From Methylobacterium mesophilicum (lineage in GTDB: Bacteria; Pseudomonadota; Alphaproteobacteria; Rhizobiales; Beijerinckiaceae): DNA of 64,000 bases. Each line of letters begins with the position of its first letter. The stretch's first letter is position 1. Shown in pieces: positions 12,555-20,496 of the stretch. The notes under the pieces were generated by a model. That model saw only the letters and a program-made list of their open reading frames with translations, was not told where the DNA came from and did no database searches. A program made the translations under genes and the position numbers. The stretch covers positions 62,001-126,000 of the forward strand of contig NZ_BPQU01000015.1 of assembly GCF_022179445.1 (NCBI RefSeq). Direction: 5' to 3'.

Positions 12555-13559
12555 ATGCCTCGGACCCGCAGCTTCCTGCTCCCCCGCCTGCTCCCCGTCC
12601 TGGCGGCCGCGATCGCGGCTCCCGCGCTGCTCGGCGCGCCGCCGGCGCAGGCCCAGAACTTCTTCGAGCGCCTCTTCGGGATCAAGCCCGAACGGCCGCC
12701 GGTGCCGCCCCGCGGCGTGCCCGAGGGTCCGCCCGCGGCCCCCGCCCCGGGGGAGCCGGGCCCCGCCCCGTCCGCCCCCGAGGCGACCCGGCCCGCCCCG
12801 GCCCCGGCCCGCCCGGTGGTGCTGAAGGCCCCGTCCGAGGACGGGGTGATCGGGCCGGAGCTCCAGCTCAACGGCATGTCCGGCACCCTGAAGCTGGAGC
12901 GGGCCGGCACCGCCGTCACGGCGCGGATCAAGCTGCCCGGCACCAAGATCTCGCAGCCGGCGGAGTCCTGCACGGTGCCGCTCGCCAACGGCAATCCCAT
13001 CACCCTGACCTCCGAGGGCAAGCCCGAAGGCGCGCCGCGCTTCGAGGCCGCCGGGGCCGAGTGCCCGCTGCGCTTCGACGTGGTCGAGGGCGGGATCCTG
13101 GTCACGTCGCTGGGCCAGGGACCGATCTGCACCTTCTCGAATGCGGATTGCGCGACCACGCCCGTGGGGCTGTGGGGGCCGGCGGGCGCCAGCCTGATCC
13201 CCCGGGCCGGGGAGTTCGACACCGGCCGGGGCGTCGCCGACAAGGCGGTACGCGACAATTACAAGCTGATGACCCAGCGTGCCCGGCGCGAGGACGTGCG
13301 GCCGATCGTGAGCGAGCAGGCGGCGTTCTCGGCCGACCGGGAGCAGCTCTGCCGCGGCTACGCCCGCGAGGGCACGCACGGCTTCTGCCACCTGCGGGTC
13401 ACCGAGAACCGGGCCCTGGCGCTCGCCACCCGCCTGGGTGCCAACACGGCGGTTCCGACCGCCGCGGCGGCCCCGCGCCGGTCCCGGCCCAGGCCCGCCG
13501 CGGAGCCGGCCGTCGACGGGGTGAACCCGGACACCGCCGGCGAGATGCCGCCGGAATAG
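12555..13559 (+). CDS. exported protein of unknown function, Pro-rich N-terminus
   Basis: 334 residues from the ATG at 12555. A signal peptide (LLPVLAAAIAAPALLGAPPA, then QAQ) precedes a long Pro/Ala linker, about residues 50-90. A compact domain follows (GVIGPELQLNGMSGTLKLER, with one Cys pair region around SCTVPLANGNP). The segment SADREQLCRGYAREGTHGF then CHLRVTEN is distinctive and has two Cys. I do not recognise the family. It is divergent from dnaK across about 390 bp and convergent with yqgE. Confidence 0.7.
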   Translation: MPRTRSFLLPRLLPVLAAAIAAPALLGAPPAQAQNFFERLFGIKPERPPVPPRGVPEGPPAAPAPGEPGPAPSAPEATRPAPAPARPVVLKAPSEDGVIGPELQLNGMSGTLKLERAGTAVTARIKLPGTKISQPAESCTVPLANGNPITLTSEGKPEGAPRFEAAGAECPLRFDVVEGGILVTSLGQGPICTFSNADCATTPVGLWGPAGASLIPRAGEFDTGRGVADKAVRDNYKLMTQRARREDVRPIVSEQAAFSADREQLCRGYAREGTHGFCHLRVTENRALALATRLGANTAVPTAAAAPRRSRPRPAAEPAVDGVNPDTAGEMPPE

Positions 13560-13570
13560 CGGTCCGTCAG

Positions 13571-13618
13571 AGCATCGTCCTGCCCCGAAAGCCGGCGACC
13601 ACCGTTCGGGACGATGCT
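13571..13618. terminator. bidirectional terminator-like inverted repeat
   Basis: AGCATCGTCC (13571-13580) pairs with GGACGATGCT (13609-13618), and CCGAA inside pairs with TTCGG. It fills the gap between two convergent genes. Confidence 0.6.
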
Positions 13619-14239
13619 TCAGGCCCGCCCGGCGGTCATCGACAGCATGGCCGGGTCGATGCCGTTGGCCCGCAGGGCCAATTCGTACTTGGCGTCGAGG
13701 TCGGCGTCGAAGATCAGCGCCGGGTCGGCCGGGCAGTTGAGCCAGCCATTGGCCATGATCTCGCTCTCGAGCTGCCCCGCCTGCCAGCCGGCATAGCCGA
13801 GCGCCAGCACGGCGCTGGCCGGGCCCTCGCCGCTCGCGATGGCGCGCAGGATCTCGACCGTGGCGGTCAGGCAGATGCCGTCGTCGATGATCAGCGTCGA
13901 TTGCTGGATGTGGAAGTCGTCGGTGTGCAGCACGAAGCCGCGCCGACCCTCCACCGGGCCGCCCATCAGCACCGGCATGTGGCCGACCCGTTCGCGCAGC
14001 CGGATCGCGTCCGCCTCCGGGGCGACGTCGAGCTGGACCAGCAGGTCCGGCATGCTGATGTCGGTCGCCGCCTTGTTGACGATGATGCCCATCGCGCCGT
14101 CGGCCGAATGGGCGCAGACGTAGATCACCGAGCGGGCGAAGCGCTCGTCGGCCATCCCGGGCATCGCCACGAGGAATTGTCCGTCGAGGAAGCTCGGGCC
14201 GGTGAGCGCGGACTGCACGGGCGACGCTGGGTTCGACAT
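13619..14239 (-). CDS. YqgE/AlgH family protein (UPF0301)
   Basis: 206 residues, close to the family norm. The N-terminus [20 protein letters not shown] and the run [20 protein letters not shown] are family hallmarks, as are the [13 protein letters not shown] and [14 protein letters not shown] segments. The biochemical role is not settled; the pseudomonad member was first described as an alginate regulator. The start at 14239 leads straight into homology. It converges on the exported-protein gene upstream. Confidence 0.9.
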   Translation of the reverse strand: MSNPASPVQSALTGPSFLDGQFLVAMPGMADERFARSVIYVCAHSADGAMGIIVNKAATDISMPDLLVQLDVAPEADAIRLRERVGHMPVLMGGPVEGRRGFVLHTDDFHIQQSTLIIDDGICLTATVEILRAIASGEGPASAVLALGYAGWQAGQLESEIMANGWLNCPADPALIFDADLDAKYELALRANGIDPAMLSMTAGRA

Positions 14240-14411
14240 GCGCGTATGCTACGCGGCCCCCTCGCCTTGTCCAGCGGACAAAGCGCGCGTCGCCCCGGCC
14301 CCACCCGGCTGGAAAGGCGCTGTCGAATCTGCGGGCGGATCGCTATATATCCTCGCCCCCGGGCATTGGCCTTTGCATGGGCCTGACCTGGCCGCGAGAA
14401 GGAGGTGTCCC

Positions 14412-14690
14412 ATGGCGGACGCTGCATCCCCGGCTGCCTTCGACATCGAAGCACAGCGCGCCCAGATCCAGCGGGCGCAGGAGGAGACGGGCAAGTTCGT
14501 CGCCGAGCAGCGCAAGCTGATGGCCGAGGCGGCCAAGCTGGCCACAGAGCAGCTCAAGATGTCGGCCGAGGCGGCCAAGCTCGGCCGCGACCGGGCGCTG
14601 GCGCCCTGGCAGGTCGCGCTCTCGGGCATGGCCGCGGGCGCGGCCTTCTTCGGGGCGGGCGCCGCCTTCATCAAGCTGCTCGGAGCGTGA
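14412..14690 (+). CDS. small coiled-coil protein with one C-terminal membrane segment
   Basis: 92 residues; the ATG at 14412 follows a near-perfect AAGGAGGT ribosome site, so the longer upstream frame is rejected. Residues about 10-60 are a heptad-like helix in which AEAAKLATEQ and AEAAKLGRDR are near repeats. Residues about 70-90 form one hydrophobic span (VALSGMAAGAAFFGAGAAF). The layout suggests a membrane-anchored coiled coil. I do not recognise the family. The strong ribosome site implies good expression. Confidence 0.7.
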   Translation: MADAASPAAFDIEAQRAQIQRAQEETGKFVAEQRKLMAEAAKLATEQLKMSAEAAKLGRDRALAPWQVALSGMAAGAAFFGAGAAFIKLLGA

Positions 14691-14792
14691 CGAGCTCCGC
14701 CGCCTCCGTCCTCGACAGGCGCGGGCCGCCACGCTAGGTCAGCCGCGATTGTCCAGCGCGCGATCCGAGCGTGCAGCAACGAGGGACCCGCG

Positions 14793-15272
14793 ATGATTCA
14801 GGTCGGCGACCACCTGCCCCAGACGACCTTCCGCGTGACCGGCCCCGAGGGCCCGCTCGCCCGCACCACAGACGACGTGTTCAAGGGCCGTCGCGTGGTG
14901 CTGATCGGCGTGCCGGGCGCCTTCACGCCGAGCTGCCACCGCAACCACCTGCCCGGCTTCGTTTCCAAGAAGGACGAGATCACGGCCCGCGGCGTCGACG
15001 CCATCGCGGTCACCAGCGTCAACGACGTGTTCGTGATGGACGCGTGGTCGAAGGCCAGCGGCGCCGAGGGCCTGGAATTCCTGGCCGACGGCAATGCCGA
15101 CTTCGCCAAGGCCATCGGCCTGGAGATGGACGGCACCGGCTTCGGCCTCGGGATCCGCTCCAAGCGCTACTCGATGCTGGTCGAGGACGGCGTGGTGAAG
15201 ATCCTCAACGTCGAGGAGACCCCCTCGAAGGCCGAGGCGTCCGGCGCCGAGGCGCTGCTCAAGGTCCTCTAG
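14793..15272 (+). CDS. peroxiredoxin, Prx5 type
   Basis: 159 residues. The peroxidatic Cys is Cys48 in the motif PGAFTPSCHRNHLPGF, characteristic of the Prx5 group that reduces peroxides with thiol or glutathione-type donors. TSVNDVFVMDAW and the C-terminal VEDGVVKILNVEE also match. I see no second conserved Cys in the usual resolving position, so it may be a one-Cys enzyme. The small coiled-coil membrane protein gene precedes it by about 100 bp on the same strand. It converges on the nuclease gene that follows. Confidence 0.93.
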   Translation: MIQVGDHLPQTTFRVTGPEGPLARTTDDVFKGRRVVLIGVPGAFTPSCHRNHLPGFVSKKDEITARGVDAIAVTSVNDVFVMDAWSKASGAEGLEFLADGNADFAKAIGLEMDGTGFGLGIRSKRYSMLVEDGVVKILNVEETPSKAEASGAEALLKVL

Positions 15273-15278
15273 GCCATC

Positions 15279-15293
15279 GGGGCTTCGCGCCCC
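15279..15293. terminator. short GC hairpin between convergent genes
   Basis: GGGGC, loop TTCGC, GCCCC, directly after the peroxiredoxin stop and 15 bp from the end of the convergent nuclease gene. There is no U-tract. Confidence 0.35.
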
Positions 15294-15307
15294 GTACCCA
15301 TCCCGCG

Positions 15308-16066
15308 TCAGCTCCGGTACGCGCTGGCGAGGTCGATGTCGTCCAGCGCGTCGTGGTGCAGGAGCAGCACGCCGGTCGCCGCCGCCAGGCGGCGCGCCGC
15401 CGGGGTGAAGCCGGCATTCGACACCACCGCGGCCCGGTCGCCCGCCCAGTAGCGCAGGGCGGCGGCCGCCTCCTGCACGGCGGCGTTGCCGACGGGCTTG
15501 GCCAGCCGCTTGCACTGCACGATCAGCCGGAGCCCGTCGCGCACCGCCACGATGTCGGCGCCCTGGTCGCCGCTCGGCGGGGTCCGGTGCGCCCGCCAGC
15601 CCGCCCGGGCCAGGCGGTCGGCGCAGTAGCGCTCGTAATCGATCCCGTCGCCCGGCGCCTCGTCTTCCTCGGGCAGCGCGATGGCGGCGGCCTCCGCCTC
15701 GACGATCGCCAGCATCCGGGCGCGCTCCGACTCGGCGAGGTCGGCAAACCGGGGCCCGATCTGCGGCAGGACGGTGCGGTCGAGGAAGTACGCCCGCTCC
15801 CGCAGCCAGCCGTCCTCGATCCGGTTGCCGTAGGCATCGGAAAAGCTCTCCTGCCGCCGCCGCAGCGCCAGGGTCTCGCCATGGGCCCGGGCGATCCGGC
15901 GCACCCGCGCCCGGAACCGGCGGGGCCGGCCGAGATGGCGCCCGAGGACCAGCGCGAGGGCCGCCCCCGTGGCCGCGAAGGCCGGCGGTCCGTACCAGAG
16001 CCCGAGCGGGCAGCCGATCACGGCCGTCCAGAACAGGCGGGCGACGGGGTTGGGCTTGCCGGGCAT
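15308..16066 (-). CDS. membrane-anchored Mrr-type restriction endonuclease-like protein
   Basis: 252 residues from the ATG at 16066. One or two hydrophobic spans lie near the N-terminus (VARLFWTAVIGCPLGLWYGP, then AFAATGAALALVLG). A helical charged region follows, and then a C-terminal Mrr_cat fold. The PD-(D/E)xK core is visible as GDQGADIVAVRDGLRLIVQC and the following K: the Asp after GA, then QCK. Mrr enzymes cut modified DNA, but membrane-anchored members of the superfamily exist whose role is unclear. No methyltransferase is nearby, so this is a solitary nuclease-fold protein. Confidence 0.78.
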   Translation of the reverse strand: MPGKPNPVARLFWTAVIGCPLGLWYGPPAFAATGAALALVLGRHLGRPRRFRARVRRIARAHGETLALRRRQESFSDAYGNRIEDGWLRERAYFLDRTVLPQIGPRFADLAESERARMLAIVEAEAAAIALPEEDEAPGDGIDYERYCADRLARAGWRAHRTPPSGDQGADIVAVRDGLRLIVQCKRLAKPVGNAAVQEAAAALRYWAGDRAAVVSNAGFTPAARRLAAATGVLLLHHDALDDIDLASAYRS

Positions 16067-16163
16067 CGGATCTCGGGTCGCGGATGAGCCCGCCGACCCT
16101 GGCAAGCGCCCCTTGCCCGATGCTGAATCCCGGCGGGAAAGCTGTGGATGCAGGCCCGCGGGC

Positions 16164-16586
16164 CTAATCCTTCTGGCCCTTCCGGCGCTGGTGGCCGAGC
16201 CCCATGCTCTTGGCGAGGCTCGAGCGCGCGGCGGCGTAGTTCGGCGCCACCATCGGGTAGTCGGGGGCGAGCCCCCACTTCTCCCGGTAGGCTTCGGGCG
16301 TCAGGTCGTAGTGGGTGCGCAGGTGCCGCTTGAGCGACTTGAACTTCTTCCCGTCCTCCAGGCACACGAGGTAGTCGGGCTGGATCGAGCGCCGCACCGA
16401 GACCGCGGGCCGAAGCTCCTCCACCGGCGGGGCCGGCGGCTGGCTCAGCCCGTGCAGGGTGGCGTGGACCGCGGCGATCAGTCCGGGCAGTTCCGGCACG
16501 GGCACCGGATTGTTGCTCACGAAGGCCGACACGATGTCGACGGACAGCGCGAGATAATCCAGGTCCTCTCCGACCGTGGCGTCCAT
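16164..16586 (-). CDS. mucR: Ros/MucR-family zinc-finger transcriptional regulator
   Basis: 140 residues, family-typical. The prokaryotic zinc finger reads [19 protein letters not shown], giving candidate ligands Cys75, Asp78, His88 and His92. The C-terminus [20 protein letters not shown] is the hallmark basic region that follows. MucR proteins act like H-NS: they oligomerise on AT-rich DNA and repress exopolysaccharide, motility and virulence genes, and usually their own promoter. The AT-rich stretch just upstream (16670-16770) fits autoregulation. Which of several MucR paralogues this is cannot be told. Confidence 0.93.
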   Translation of the reverse strand: MDATVGEDLDYLALSVDIVSAFVSNNPVPVPELPGLIAAVHATLHGLSQPPAPPVEELRPAVSVRRSIQPDYLVCLEDGKKFKSLKRHLRTHYDLTPEAYREKWGLAPDYPMVAPNYAAARSSLAKSMGLGHQRRKGQKD

Positions 16587-16960
16587 TCCGAAACCTCCCG
16601 TCGCTTCGTCTCGGCCGCCATCGTTCGGCGTGTGCCGGCCGGAATCTGTGTCTGTCGAGGCTGATACAGGCCTATAAAGCGGCAGGTACTATGATGTGAT
16701 CAATATAAGGGCAAGACCAATTTGTAAGTGACCACAACAGCCAACGTGATTGCAGCCTGCATTGTCGAATACTGTACAAAGCCGGCTCGTCCCGTGGCGG
16801 CCGGTGCGGGCCACGCGCGGCATCGGTGCATCCGGGCGTTGCACCTGCGGGAGATTGTGCCATCTGGTAGGGCGGCGGGTGCGCCGCGGCGCGCCTTGCA
16901 AAGCGCGTCACCCAGGCGAGGGGCCCCCATGCGCGCGCACAGATTCGGGCCGTCGGCGCC
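16587..16960. promoter_or_regulatory. divergent mucR / acyl-CoA synthetase intergenic region with AT-rich core
   Basis: 374 bp without a credible gene. Bases 16672-16770 are markedly AT-richer than the surroundings and contain TATAAAG, GTGATCAATATAAGG and CCAATTTGTAAG. The repeated T-A steps are the kind of target MucR prefers. This stretch probably holds the mucR promoter and a MucR site; the GTG-initiated gene on the right has its own GC-rich leader. Confidence 0.45.
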
Positions 16961-19636
16961 GTGAGCACGTACCGCTTCGACAAGCTCCTGGCGCCGCGCT
17001 CGGTCGCGCTGGTCGGAGCCGTGGCCCGCGAGGGCTCCCTCGGGCGCAGCGTGCTCGACAGCCTGCGCCGGGCGGGGTTTCCCGGCGCGATCCTGCCGGT
17101 CCAGCCGGATCACGAATCCGTGGACGGCCTGCCCTGCGTGAAGCGGGTCGCCGACCTCACCGTGGTGCCGGACCTCGTGCTGATCGCGGTGCCGCCCGCG
17201 AGCGTGCCCGAGGTGGTCGCCCAGGCCGCCGCGATCGGCGCCGGGGCGGCCGTGATCCTCACCGCCCGGCTCGGCCGCGGGCCGGACGACCCCGGGCCGG
17301 TGGCGCACCGGATCGCCCGCGCGCAGGGCCTGCGCCTGCTCGGCCCCGACAGCGCCGGCCTCGCGGTGCCCGCCGCCAAGCTCGATGCCAGCCTGTTCGC
17401 CCACGCCCCGGCGGCGGGGGACCTCGCGCTCGTCTCGCAATCCGGCACGGTGGCGGCGGCCATCGTCGAATGGGCCGCCCGCCACGGGACCGGCTTCTCC
17501 GCGGTGCTGTCGCTCGGCAGCGTGCTCGATATCGGGGTCGCCGACTGCCTGGACCATTTCGCCGCCGACTACCGCACCCGGGCGATCCTGCTCTGCCTCG
17601 ACCGGGTGGCCGATGCCCGGCGGTTCATGTCGGCGGCCCGGGCCGCCGCCCGCGCCAAGCCCGTGGTGGTGCTGCGCGCCGGCCGGCACCGGCCGGACAC
17701 GCGGGCGGCCGTGACCCATACCGGCGCGCTCGCCCGGCCGGACGCGGTCTACGCCGCGGCCTTCCGCCGGGCCGGCCTGCTCGCCGTGCCGGATCTCGAC
17801 GCGATGTTCTCGGCGGTCGAGGCCCTGGGGCGCCAGCGCCCGTTCCCGGGGGACCGCCTGGCGATCCTCACCAACGGCCGCGGCATCGGGCTGCTCGCCG
17901 CCGACCGGCTGACCGACCGCGCGGGCATCCTGGCCGAGATCCCCGCGGCCGAGGACCGGCCGGCCGGCAACCCGATCGACCTCGGCATCGATGCCGGCGG
18001 CCCGGCCTTCTCGGCCGCCCTGGCGCCGCTGCTGGCCGACCGGGCCAGCGACGCGGTGCTGGCGATCCACGTCCCCACGGTCCGGTCGGATGCCGGCGCG
18101 GTGGCCGGGGCGATCGCCGAGACGGTCACGCGCGCCCGCGCCGGCCAGACCCGCAAGAAGCCGGTCTTCGCGGTGTCGCTGGGCGATGCCGAGGTGGCGC
18201 GCGCCGCCTTCGCGGGGGCCGGGATCCCGCATTTCGCCACCGATTCCGAGGCGATCGAGGGGTTTTTGCACCTCGTGCGCTACCGCGAGGCGCAGGACGA
18301 CCTGATGCGCACGCCGGATTCGCTGCCGCGGGACTTCTCCCCCGACACGGCCCGGGCCCGCTCGATCGTGGCCGCCGCCCTGCGCCAGGGGGCGGCCTGG
18401 CTCGACCCGGTTGCCGTGAACGGCCTGCTGGAGGCCTACGGCATCCCCACCGTGCCGATCACCCTCGCCCCCGACCAGGATTCCGCCGCGGCCGCCGCCT
18501 GGCCGATCATCGCGGCCGGCGGCACGGTGGCGCTCAAGGTCGTCTCGCCCGACGTGGTGCACAAATCCGACATCGGCGGCGTCCGTCTCGACCTCACCAG
18601 CGAGGCCGACGTCCGCGATGCCGCCCGCAGCATCCTGGCGCGCGCCCGGCGGGAGCGGCCGGACGCCCGGGTCACCGGCTTCGCAGTGCAGCCGATGGTC
18701 CGCCGGGGCCAGCGCCGGGAGCTGATCGCCGGGCTCGCCGAGGACGCGGTGTTCGGGCCCGTGGTCGTGTTCGGCCGGGGCGGCACGGCGGTGGAGGTGA
18801 TCGACGACCGCGCCCTCGGCCTCCCGCCCCTCGACCTCGCGCTCGCCCGCGACCTGATCGGCCGCACCCGGGTCGCCCGGCGCCTCGAAGGCTACCGCGA
18901 CGTGCCGGCCGCCGATCTCGGGGCGATCGCCCTGACACTGGTGAAGCTGTCCCAGCTCGCCGCCGACCTGCCGCAGGTGCGCGAACTCGACATCAACCCG
19001 CTCTTGGCCGACGAGACCGGCGTGCTGGCGCTGGACGCCCGGGTCCGGATCGGGCGCGCGGAGCGGGGCTGCCACGGCCGCGGCCACCCGCGCTTCGCGA
19101 TCCGGCCCTATCCGGCGGAATGGGTCCGCACCCTCAACCTCAAGGACCGCACGATCCGGGTGCGCCCGGTGCGCCCCGAGGACGAGGGCCTGTTCCTGGC
19201 GTTCTTCAAGGGCCTCGATCCGGAGGACCTGCGGCTGCGCTTCTTCGGGCCGGTCCGCGAGTTCAGCCACGCGTTCCTCGCCCGGCTGACCCAGCTCGAC
19301 TACGCCCGGGCCATCGCGTTCGTGGCCACCGAGGTCGATCCGCAGGGCGGCGAGCGCATGCTCGGCGCCGTCCGGCTGCACGCCGACGCCAACCACGAGA
19401 GCGGCGAATACGCCATCGCGGTCGGCCGCGACGCGCGCGGCACCGGCCTCGCCTTCGCGCTGATGCGCCTGATGATCGACTGGGCCCGCTCCGAGGGCGT
19501 CGGCCGGGTCGAGGGCATGGTGCTCGCCGAGAACCGCCCGATGCTGGCGGTCTGCCGCCGGCTCGGGTTCAGCCAGGGGCGGGACCCGGAGGATCCGGGG
19601 CTGGTGACCGTGAAGCTGGAGCTTGGGGTGGGTTAG
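16961..19636 (+). CDS. ADP-forming acyl-CoA synthetase-like protein fused to a GNAT acetyltransferase
   Basis: 891 residues, GTG start. Residues about 1-130 are a CoA-binding Rossmann domain (LLAPRSVALVGAVAREGSLG). Succinyl-CoA-ligase-like domains follow (LALVSQSGTVAAAIVEWAAR, then VTHTGALARPDAVYA) to about residue 460. An ATP-grasp domain comes next (VALKVVSPDVVHKSDIGGVR, then VVVFGRGGTAVEVIDDRALG). The last roughly 170 residues are a GNAT domain (IRVRPVRPEDEGLFLAFFKG, then AVGRDARGTGLAF). This is the architecture of Pat-type protein lysine acetyltransferases, which inactivate acetyl-CoA synthetase. Whether the synthetase half is still catalytic cannot be judged. Confidence 0.88.
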   Translation: MSTYRFDKLLAPRSVALVGAVAREGSLGRSVLDSLRRAGFPGAILPVQPDHESVDGLPCVKRVADLTVVPDLVLIAVPPASVPEVVAQAAAIGAGAAVILTARLGRGPDDPGPVAHRIARAQGLRLLGPDSAGLAVPAAKLDASLFAHAPAAGDLALVSQSGTVAAAIVEWAARHGTGFSAVLSLGSVLDIGVADCLDHFAADYRTRAILLCLDRVADARRFMSAARAAARAKPVVVLRAGRHRPDTRAAVTHTGALARPDAVYAAAFRRAGLLAVPDLDAMFSAVEALGRQRPFPGDRLAILTNGRGIGLLAADRLTDRAGILAEIPAAEDRPAGNPIDLGIDAGGPAFSAALAPLLADRASDAVLAIHVPTVRSDAGAVAGAIAETVTRARAGQTRKKPVFAVSLGDAEVARAAFAGAGIPHFATDSEAIEGFLHLVRYREAQDDLMRTPDSLPRDFSPDTARARSIVAAALRQGAAWLDPVAVNGLLEAYGIPTVPITLAPDQDSAAAAAWPIIAAGGTVALKVVSPDVVHKSDIGGVRLDLTSEADVRDAARSILARARRERPDARVTGFAVQPMVRRGQRRELIAGLAEDAVFGPVVVFGRGGTAVEVIDDRALGLPPLDLALARDLIGRTRVARRLEGYRDVPAADLGAIALTLVKLSQLAADLPQVRELDINPLLADETGVLALDARVRIGRAERGCHGRGHPRFAIRPYPAEWVRTLNLKDRTIRVRPVRPEDEGLFLAFFKGLDPEDLRLRFFGPVREFSHAFLARLTQLDYARAIAFVATEVDPQGGERMLGAVRLHADANHESGEYAIAVGRDARGTGLAFALMRLMIDWARSEGVGRVEGMVLAENRPMLAVCRRLGFSQGRDPEDPGLVTVKLELGVG

Positions 19637-19678
19637 GGGCTCCGGCGCCCGGTCGGCATCGTCTTTCCGGACTGTACG

Positions 19679-20071
19679 CTAGCGGACGATCCTGACGCTC
19701 AGCCCGAGATCGGCCGGCAGCCGGCTCCAGGCCCGGTCCGTCGTCACGGCAACCGATCGGCGTTGCTTTGCCAGAGCGAGGCAGGCTCGATCGCCCAGCG
19801 AGAGTCCGAGCGGGCGCGTCGGCAGTCGCAGGATACCGGCCATCCGCGCCTGCTCGTCATCGAAGGGTTCGATCGCGAGGCGGAGGACGCCGAGAGCCTG
19901 CGTGATCTGCGCTTCCGCTCCACCGGCTTCGGCCAACTTGGCATAGACTTCGGATAGGTTCACCGCACCGATCACGGATTGCGGCAGGACCTCGGCAACC
20001 GCCTCGGCACCTGTCTCCGCGCGAAGCAGGCACAGCAGCGCTGAGGCGTCGAGGACGAAGGCCTCACTCAC
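19679..20071 (-). CDS. PIN-domain toxin (VapC family)
   Basis: 130 residues. All four acidic PIN residues are present: Asp8 (VLDASALLCLL), Glu41 (NLSEVYAKLAE), Asp94 (LGDRACLALA) and Asp112 (VTTDRAW). It is therefore predicted to be an active Mg-dependent ribonuclease. It overlaps the antitoxin gene by 8 bp in the usual antitoxin-first order. The antitoxin is of the AbrB type rather than the usual VapB ribbon-helix-helix. Confidence 0.9.
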   Translation of the reverse strand: MSEAFVLDASALLCLLRAETGAEAVAEVLPQSVIGAVNLSEVYAKLAEAGGAEAQITQALGVLRLAIEPFDDEQARMAGILRLPTRPLGLSLGDRACLALAKQRRSVAVTTDRAWSRLPADLGLSVRIVR

Positions 20072-20360
20072 GCTCCGCCTCGGTCCGACGCTCCGCGATC
20101 AATTCGTCGGCCAAGTTCCGATCGACCGGCACGAAGCTGCGGACGATGGCCTGCGCCTCCCGGACTGCAGCAGACAAGGAGCGGATCCGCAGACCGTCCT
20201 CGGCCAGTTCGACCATGACGGTGTCGCCGGCTGCGAGCCCGAGTTCCCGCCGGAAATCCGCCGGGATGACGAGCGTCCCGCCAGCCTCGATCTTTGCCAA
20301 GTGCGAAGCCATGCCGAATTCCGGATCGCGGCCCGAAACAACGCTCGCTGTCCGCGCCAT
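20064..20360 (-). CDS. AbrB/MazE-type antitoxin paired with the PIN toxin
   Basis: Up to 98 residues; a second start at 20312 (MASHLAKIEAGGTLVIPADF) gives 82 and matches the domain better. The swapped-hairpin AbrB DNA-binding fold is seen in IEAGGTLVIPADFRRELGLA and GDTVMVELAEDGLRI. The C-terminal helix (VRSFVPVDRNLADELIAERR) is the expected toxin-binding tail. It should repress its own operon and neutralise the downstream PIN toxin. An A-rich run at 20401-20413 may be part of the promoter. Confidence 0.88.
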   Translation of the reverse strand: MARTASVVSGRDPEFGMASHLAKIEAGGTLVIPADFRRELGLAAGDTVMVELAEDGLRIRSLSAAVREAQAIVRSFVPVDRNLADELIAERRTEAERE

Positions 20361-20496
20361 CGGACGCTGGCCGCGCCGTCCTATGATGCCCGATGACAGA
20401 TAAAAAAGGAAAGTCCTGTGCCGCTATCCCGCGGCGAAGCGGACGTACCGTCGAGACATGGTCCGGTTCAGCCAAGCCCGGATGGCCGGATTGGGA

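Noticed and set aside
16750..19695. 981-residue rightward ORF in another frame
   Set aside because: It overlaps the acyl-CoA synthetase/GNAT gene, is extremely Arg/Pro-rich and has no recognisable motif.
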